Source of the DNA: an uncultured Bacteroides sp.
GTDB lineage: Bacteria; Bacteroidota; Bacteroidia; Bacteroidales; Bacteroidaceae
Reading direction: 5' to 3'
Length of the DNA: 64,000 nucleotides
Assembly (NCBI GenBank): GCA_944320295.1
Contig: CALUGY010000039.1
Coordinates: 1-64,000 of the forward strand
A program made the translations under genes and the position numbers. Below the pieces are notes generated by a model. It searched no databases and had not been told where the DNA came from. It worked only from the letters and a program-made list of their open reading frames with translations. Of the stretch, positions 59,474 through 64,000 are shown piece after piece (position 1 is the first letter of the stretch; each line of letters begins with the position of its first letter).

Positions 59474-62068
59474 ATGAAACGTATGAAGCATTTTCACATA
59501 TCCGTTCTTCTCCTGTTGTTTTGCCTTGTCGCTCCTGCGAAGGTAGCGGCCCAGATAAAAGGCGTCATCACAGACTCCATCACCCACGAGCCATTGCTGT
59601 ACGTCACCGTGCAATACGAAGGCAAGGGCGTGGGCAGCACCTCGAACGATGCAGGCGAATATCAAGTGCCTGTACACGAGGGTTGGAACGAATTAACATT
59701 CTCGTCCATAGGCTACGTCACCAAGAGGGTAAAGTTCGCCCCGGGCACCCGGGTACTGAACGTGCAGCTTGCCCCGGACGACATCATCCTGTCCGAAGTC
59801 GTCGTGAAACCCAAGAAAGAAAAATACTCGCGCAAGAACAACCCCGCCGTGGATTTCATGCGCAAAGTGATAGCGAACAAAAAGAACCTGAGGCTGGAGG
59901 AAAACGACTACTACCAGTACCGCAAATACGAGAAGATGAAGATGTCGCTGAACGACGTCACACCCGAAAAGCTGGAAAAGGGCATATACAAGAAGTTCTC
60001 CTTCTTCAAAGACCAAGTGGAGATATCGCCGCAGACAGGCAAGCCCATACTGCCCATCTCCATCAAGGAAACCTCCAGCCGTACTTTCTACCGCAAAGAC
60101 CCCAAGAGCAAGAAAACTGTCATAGAGGGCATGAACTCGTCCGGCATAGAAGACTTCTTCAATACGGGTGACATGCTGGGAACCGTGCTGAAAGACGTGT
60201 TCTCAGACATCAACATTTATGATGACGACATCCGCCTGCTGCAACGCTACTTCACAAGCCCCATCGGTAAAGGTGCCATCAACTTCTACAAGTTCTACCT
60301 GATGGACACCGTGATGGTAGACAAACGGGAATGCGTGCACCTGACATTCGTGCCGCAAAACTCGCAAGACTTCGGCTTCACCGGGCACCTCTACGTGGTG
60401 AAAGACTCCACTTACGCCGTGAAGAAATGCACCATGAAACTCCCGAAGAACACGGGTGTGAACTGGGTGGAAAACATGGACATCACACAACAATTCGAAC
60501 AACTGCCGGATAGCAACTGGATTCTGACCGATGACGACATGACCGTGGAACTGGGCATCATGAAAAGCATCCAGGGGGTGGAGGTACAACGTTCCACGAA
60601 ATACTCCGAATACAAGTTCGACAAGATAGAACCGCGACTGTTCCGCCTGAAAGGCGAGGTGATTAAAGAAGCCAACATGCTGTCAAGGAGCGACGAATAC
60701 TGGGCCGAAGTGCGCCAAGTGCCCCTCACCAAGCAGGAAAGTACCATGGACATATTCATGAACCGTATAGAACAGATTCCCGGCTTCAAGTACGTGATAT
60801 TCGCGGCCAAGGCCCTGATAGAAAACTTTGTGGAGACCAGCGGACAGAAGCATCCCAGCAAGTTCGACATAGGCCCCATCAACACGATGATAACGAGCAA
60901 CTACCTCAATGGCACGCGTTTCCGCCTGAGCGGCATGACCACGGGCAACCTGCACCCGCATTGGAGCTTCAGCGGCTACGGGGCATACGGCACGCGCGAT
61001 AAGAAGTGGTTCTACTCGGCACAGGCCGCCTATTCGTTCAACAAGCGCGAGTACGTGTTGTGGGAGTTCCCCAAACACTACTTGGCTTTCAAATACACCT
61101 ACGACGTGATGTCGCCCATGGACAAATACCTCATGACCGACAAGGACAACATGTTCGTGGGCTGGAAGTGGGCCACGGTGGACCAGATGTCATACATCCG
61201 CGACGCCACGCTGACCTATGAGCTAGAGATGAACACCGGCTTCTCCGTACAAGCCATGCTGCGCCATCGTAACGACCAGCCGGGCGGCATGTTGGAGTAC
61301 TGGAAGAACGACGGAGGCACGCCGGGAAGCCTGGACGGTACCAACACGCGCATACACGACATGACCACCACCGAACTGGGTGTCACCCTGCGCTATGCGC
61401 CCGGCGAAACGTTTGTCAACACCAAACAACGGCGCATCCCCGTGTCGCTTGACGCACCGGTATTCACGTTGTCGCACACAGCCGGCTTCAAAGGCGTGCT
61501 TGGAGGCGACTACAACTTCAACCTTACGGAGATGAGCATGCGTAAGCGTTTCTGGTTCGGGTCGTGGGGCAAGCTGGATGCCACCGTACGCGCCGGGGCG
61601 CAATGGAACACCGTGCCCTTCCCGCTGCTCAACCTGCCCATGGCCAACCTGTCGTACATCACGCAGAACAACGAGTCGTTCAACCTCATCAACAACATGG
61701 AGTTCCTGAACGACCGCTACGCGTCGCTCGCGCTGAGCTACGACCTCAATGGCAAACTGTTCAACCGCATCCCGCTAATCAAAAAGCTGAAGTGGCGGGA
61801 GATGTTCCGTGTACGCACCCTGTGGGGCACGCTGACGGACAAGAACAATCCATACAAGACGCACGACCCTGACCTATTCCTCTTTCCTACCCGCAACGGT
61901 GTGCCCACCAGCTACGTGATGGGCAAGAAACCTTACGTGGAGGCCAGCATAGGAATCTACAACATATTCAAGCTGATACATATAGAATATGTACGCCGCC
62001 TGACTTACACGGACATTCCCGGCGTGAAGAAGGGAGGCATACGCTTCATGATACTCACCTTGTTCTAA
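59474..62068 (+). CDS. DUF5686 outer membrane protein with carboxypeptidase-like regulatory domain
   Basis: A secreted protein of about 864 residues. A signal peptide (LLLLFCLVAPAKVAAQ) is followed by a carboxypeptidase-regulatory-like beta-sandwich (KGVITDSITHEPLLYVTVQYEG, VGSTSNDAGEY, LTFSSIGYVTKRV; about 28-110) and a linker. After that comes a long region of beta-strand character ending GGIRFMILTLF, which suggests an outer-membrane barrel. Neighbours are an uncertain promoter upstream and rarA 10 bp downstream. The longest frame opens at 59294 and reads through the 88-bp repeat. It is rejected for the ATG at 59474. The function is unknown. Confidence 0.88.
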   Translation: MKRMKHFHISVLLLLFCLVAPAKVAAQIKGVITDSITHEPLLYVTVQYEGKGVGSTSNDAGEYQVPVHEGWNELTFSSIGYVTKRVKFAPGTRVLNVQLAPDDIILSEVVVKPKKEKYSRKNNPAVDFMRKVIANKKNLRLEENDYYQYRKYEKMKMSLNDVTPEKLEKGIYKKFSFFKDQVEISPQTGKPILPISIKETSSRTFYRKDPKSKKTVIEGMNSSGIEDFFNTGDMLGTVLKDVFSDINIYDDDIRLLQRYFTSPIGKGAINFYKFYLMDTVMVDKRECVHLTFVPQNSQDFGFTGHLYVVKDSTYAVKKCTMKLPKNTGVNWVENMDITQQFEQLPDSNWILTDDDMTVELGIMKSIQGVEVQRSTKYSEYKFDKIEPRLFRLKGEVIKEANMLSRSDEYWAEVRQVPLTKQESTMDIFMNRIEQIPGFKYVIFAAKALIENFVETSGQKHPSKFDIGPINTMITSNYLNGTRFRLSGMTTGNLHPHWSFSGYGAYGTRDKKWFYSAQAAYSFNKREYVLWEFPKHYLAFKYTYDVMSPMDKYLMTDKDNMFVGWKWATVDQMSYIRDATLTYELEMNTGFSVQAMLRHRNDQPGGMLEYWKNDGGTPGSLDGTNTRIHDMTTTELGVTLRYAPGETFVNTKQRRIPVSLDAPVFTLSHTAGFKGVLGGDYNFNLTEMSMRKRFWFGSWGKLDATVRAGAQWNTVPFPLLNLPMANLSYITQNNESFNLINNMEFLNDRYASLALSYDLNGKLFNRIPLIKKLKWREMFRVRTLWGTLTDKNNPYKTHDPDLFLFPTRNGVPTSYVMGKKPYVEASIGIYNIFKLIHIEYVRRLTYTDIPGVKKGGIRFMILTLF

Positions 62069-62078
62069 ATACCGTGCC

Positions 62079-63353
62079 ATGCAACCATTAGCAGAAAGAC
62101 TCCGGCCAAAGACATTGGATGAATACATCGGCCAAAAACACCTTGTAGGGCAAGGCGCCGTACTCCGGAAAATGATAGAGGCCAAACGAATTTCCTCATT
62201 CATCCTGTGGGGGCCGCCGGGAGTGGGAAAAACCACGTTGGCGCAAATCATCGCCAATAAGCTGGAGACCCCGTTCTACACCCTAAGCGCGGTGACAAGC
62301 GGCGTGAAGGATGTGCGCGACGTGATAGAACGCGCCAAATCGAACCGTTTTTTCTCGCAAAACAGCCCCATCCTGTTCATTGATGAAATACACCGTTTCA
62401 GCAAGTCGCAGCAAGACTCCTTGCTGGGAGCAGTAGAACAAGGCACGGTAACGCTGATAGGCGCCACTACGGAAAACCCGTCGTTCGAGGTGATACGCCC
62501 TTTGTTGTCTCGTTGTCAACTCTATGTATTGAAACCTCTCGAAAAAAACGACTTGCTGGAACTGCTGCAACGCGCCATCTCCACGGACATCATATTAAAA
62601 GAGAAAAACATAGAGCTGAAGGAAACAACCGCCATGCTACGCTATAGCGGAGGAGATGCACGCAAACTTCTGAATATCCTGGAACTGGTTGTGGAATCAG
62701 AAAACGGGACAAAAGTGGTAATAACGGACAAGCTAGTATCCGAACGTTTGCAACAGAATCCCTTGGCCTACGACAAGGATGGCGAGATGCATTACGATAT
62801 CATATCGGCTTTCATCAAATCGATACGCGGAAGCGACCCCGACGCGGCCATATACTGGTTGGCACGCATGGTGGAAGGTGGTGAAGACCCAGCTTTCATT
62901 GCGCGAAGGCTGGTGATATCGGCCGCAGAAGACATCGGCCTAGCTAACCCTAACGCATTGCTACTGGCCAATGCCTGCTTCGATACCATTATGAAAGTGG
63001 GATGGCCCGAAGGACGAATTCCTTTGGCAGAAGCTACCATCTACCTTGCCACAAGCCCTAAGAGTAACTCAGCCTATATGGCTATTAACGAGGCTCTCGA
63101 TCTAGTCAAACGGACAGGTAATCTGCCAGTTCCCTTGCATCTGCGCAATGCTCCCACTAAACTGATGAAACAACTGGGATACGGGGACAACTACCAGTAT
63201 GCGCACGACTACCCCGGCAACTTCGTCCGCCAACAATATCTACCGGACGATTTGAAAGAGCAACGTATATGGAAAGCACAAAACAACGCCGCAGAAGCCA
63301 AGCACAAGGAGAGAATGAAACAACTGTGGGGAGAACGTTTTTCAGACGAATGA
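62079..63353 (+). CDS. rarA: Replication-associated recombination protein A (AAA+ ATPase)
   Basis: ATPase of the RarA/MgsA/WRNIP1 family that acts at stalled replication forks. The 424 residues contain PLAERLRPKTLDEYIGQ, Walker A GPPGVGKTTLAQII, Walker B ILFIDEIHRFSKSQQD, sensor GATTENPSFEV and the C-terminal helical tetramerisation domain (DPDAAIYWLARMVEGGEDPAFIARRL). It follows the DUF5686 gene by 10 bp, probably one operon, and is followed by a 2-hydroxyacid dehydrogenase gene. Confidence 0.95.
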   Translation: MQPLAERLRPKTLDEYIGQKHLVGQGAVLRKMIEAKRISSFILWGPPGVGKTTLAQIIANKLETPFYTLSAVTSGVKDVRDVIERAKSNRFFSQNSPILFIDEIHRFSKSQQDSLLGAVEQGTVTLIGATTENPSFEVIRPLLSRCQLYVLKPLEKNDLLELLQRAISTDIILKEKNIELKETTAMLRYSGGDARKLLNILELVVESENGTKVVITDKLVSERLQQNPLAYDKDGEMHYDIISAFIKSIRGSDPDAAIYWLARMVEGGEDPAFIARRLVISAAEDIGLANPNALLLANACFDTIMKVGWPEGRIPLAEATIYLATSPKSNSAYMAINEALDLVKRTGNLPVPLHLRNAPTKLMKQLGYGDNYQYAHDYPGNFVRQQYLPDDLKEQRIWKAQNNAAEAKHKERMKQLWGERFSDE

Positions 63354-63400
63354 TCCAAACTGAAACAGAGGATTAACAAACAACCATAAACATAAGTAGC

Positions 63401-64000
63401 ATGAAAATAGTAATATTGGACGGATATGCCGCCAATCCCGGCGACCTGTCATGGGAAGAAATAAAAAGCTTAGGGGAGTGTACGGTTTACGACCGTACTT
63501 CTCCCGAACAAGTTGTAGAACGTGCACACGGTGCGGAAATCATACTTACGAACAAGACCGTCATTGACAAAGAAACAATGGCCGCCCTACCTGACTTGAA
63601 ATATATAGGAGTTTTGGCCACAGGTTACAACGTGATAGATATAGATTCCGCTCATGAACGTGGCATTACAGTAACCAATATCCCGGCATACAGCACGGAT
63701 TCCGTGGCGCAAATGGTCTTTGCCCATATTCTGAACATTGCCACCCAAGTACAGCACCATACTGAAGAGGTACGCAAAGGCCGCTGGAGCAACAACAAAG
63801 ACTTCTGCTTTTGGGATACACCTCTCATAGAATTACGCGATAAGAAAATCGGCATCATTGGACTTGGGCATACCGGATTCACAACAGCACGCATCGCCAT
63901 TGGATTTGGTATGCAGGTATACGCTTATACCTCAAAGTCACACTTCCAACTGCCGCCCGAAATCAAGAAGAAAGAACTGGACGAACTGTTCCGTGAGTGC
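63401..64000 (+). CDS. D-2-hydroxyacid dehydrogenase, N-terminal part
   Basis: The gene runs off the window end and 200 codons are seen. It begins MKIVILDGYAANPGDLSWEE and has VLATGYNVIDIDSAHERGI, then NIPAYSTDSVAQMVFAHILN, and the Rossmann motif IGLGHTGFTTARIAI that binds NAD. The phrasing resembles glycerate dehydrogenase-like members. Catalytic Arg, Glu and His residues are expected downstream and cannot be seen. It starts 47 bp after rarA. Confidence 0.92.
   Translation, partial: MKIVILDGYAANPGDLSWEEIKSLGECTVYDRTSPEQVVERAHGAEIILTNKTVIDKETMAALPDLKYIGVLATGYNVIDIDSAHERGITVTNIPAYSTDSVAQMVFAHILNIATQVQHHTEEVRKGRWSNNKDFCFWDTPLIELRDKKIGIIGLGHTGFTTARIAIGFGMQVYAYTSKSHFQLPPEIKKKELDELFREC

Overview
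The window is chromosomal DNA from a member of the Bacteroidales, most likely a Bacteroidaceae relative with fairly high G+C. The evidence is a SusC/SusD pair, Bacteroidetes-type promoters (TTTG, about 19-22 nt, TAnnTTTG), NigD-like, DUF4290, DUF5686 and GGGtGRT proteins, and Bacteroides-like gene orders such as smpB-metH, sppA-lpxK-purine phosphorylase-thiL, rimM-M23-dxr-rseP, yicC-gmk-nadD and HU-rng. No rRNA, tRNA, CRISPR array, prophage or insertion sequence was recognised. It reads as a housekeeping region with a few accessory loci.

Layout: 1-6.2 kb holds the end of prfA, a DUF4153 membrane protein, pyrF, ferritin and a PhoR/PhoB-type two-component system. 6.2-12.6 kb holds a gene-free repeat cluster and a three-gene SusC/SusD locus. 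12.9-18.3 kb holds metH, smpB, a Yip1-like membrane protein, a NigD-like lipoprotein and a DMP19-family protein, all on the minus strand. 18.8-23.6 kb holds the NifU-like/GGGtGRT pair, a phosphatase-superfamily enzyme with a Tat-like signal, and a carboxyltransferase. 24-30.2 kb holds sppA-lpxK-purine phosphorylase-thiL, then a GtrA protein and a CDP-alcohol phosphatidyltransferase. 30.4-34.8 kb holds a TolC protein followed by an NtrC/NtrB-type pair behind a sigma-54-like promoter. 34.9-39.6 kb is hisGDCB with a histidine-rich leader peptide and attenuator. 39.7-47.7 kb holds a TonB receptor, DUF1893, rseP, dxr, an M23 peptidase, rimM, DUF4290 and tsaB. 47.8-52.7 kb holds yicC-gmk-small membrane protein-nadD, HU, a 30-residue basic mS38-like protein and rng. 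53-64 kb holds an M16 peptidase, a TRIC channel, wecB, a glycosyltransferase, a DUF5686 outer-membrane protein, rarA and the start of a 2-hydroxyacid dehydrogenase.

Three things stand out. First, many intergenic regions carry small arrays of near-palindromes repeated every 21-24 bp, about two helical turns. Five are copies of one 88-bp element made of exactly four 22-bp units. Others (355-446, 6469-6527, 43649-43743, 50173-50286, 52816-52930) share the architecture but have their own sequence. Second, hisG is preceded by a complete attenuation leader: promoter, a 20-residue peptide with four consecutive His codons, a possible antiterminator and a terminator. Third, the tolC-ntrC-ntrB locus has a -24/-12 element with two TGTCCG-N4-CGGACA palindromes just upstream, where activator sites would be expected.

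Calls rest on reading translations and motifs by eye. No database or folding program was run. Start codons were moved downstream of the longest frame where a promoter, repeat array, signal peptide or family alignment required it.
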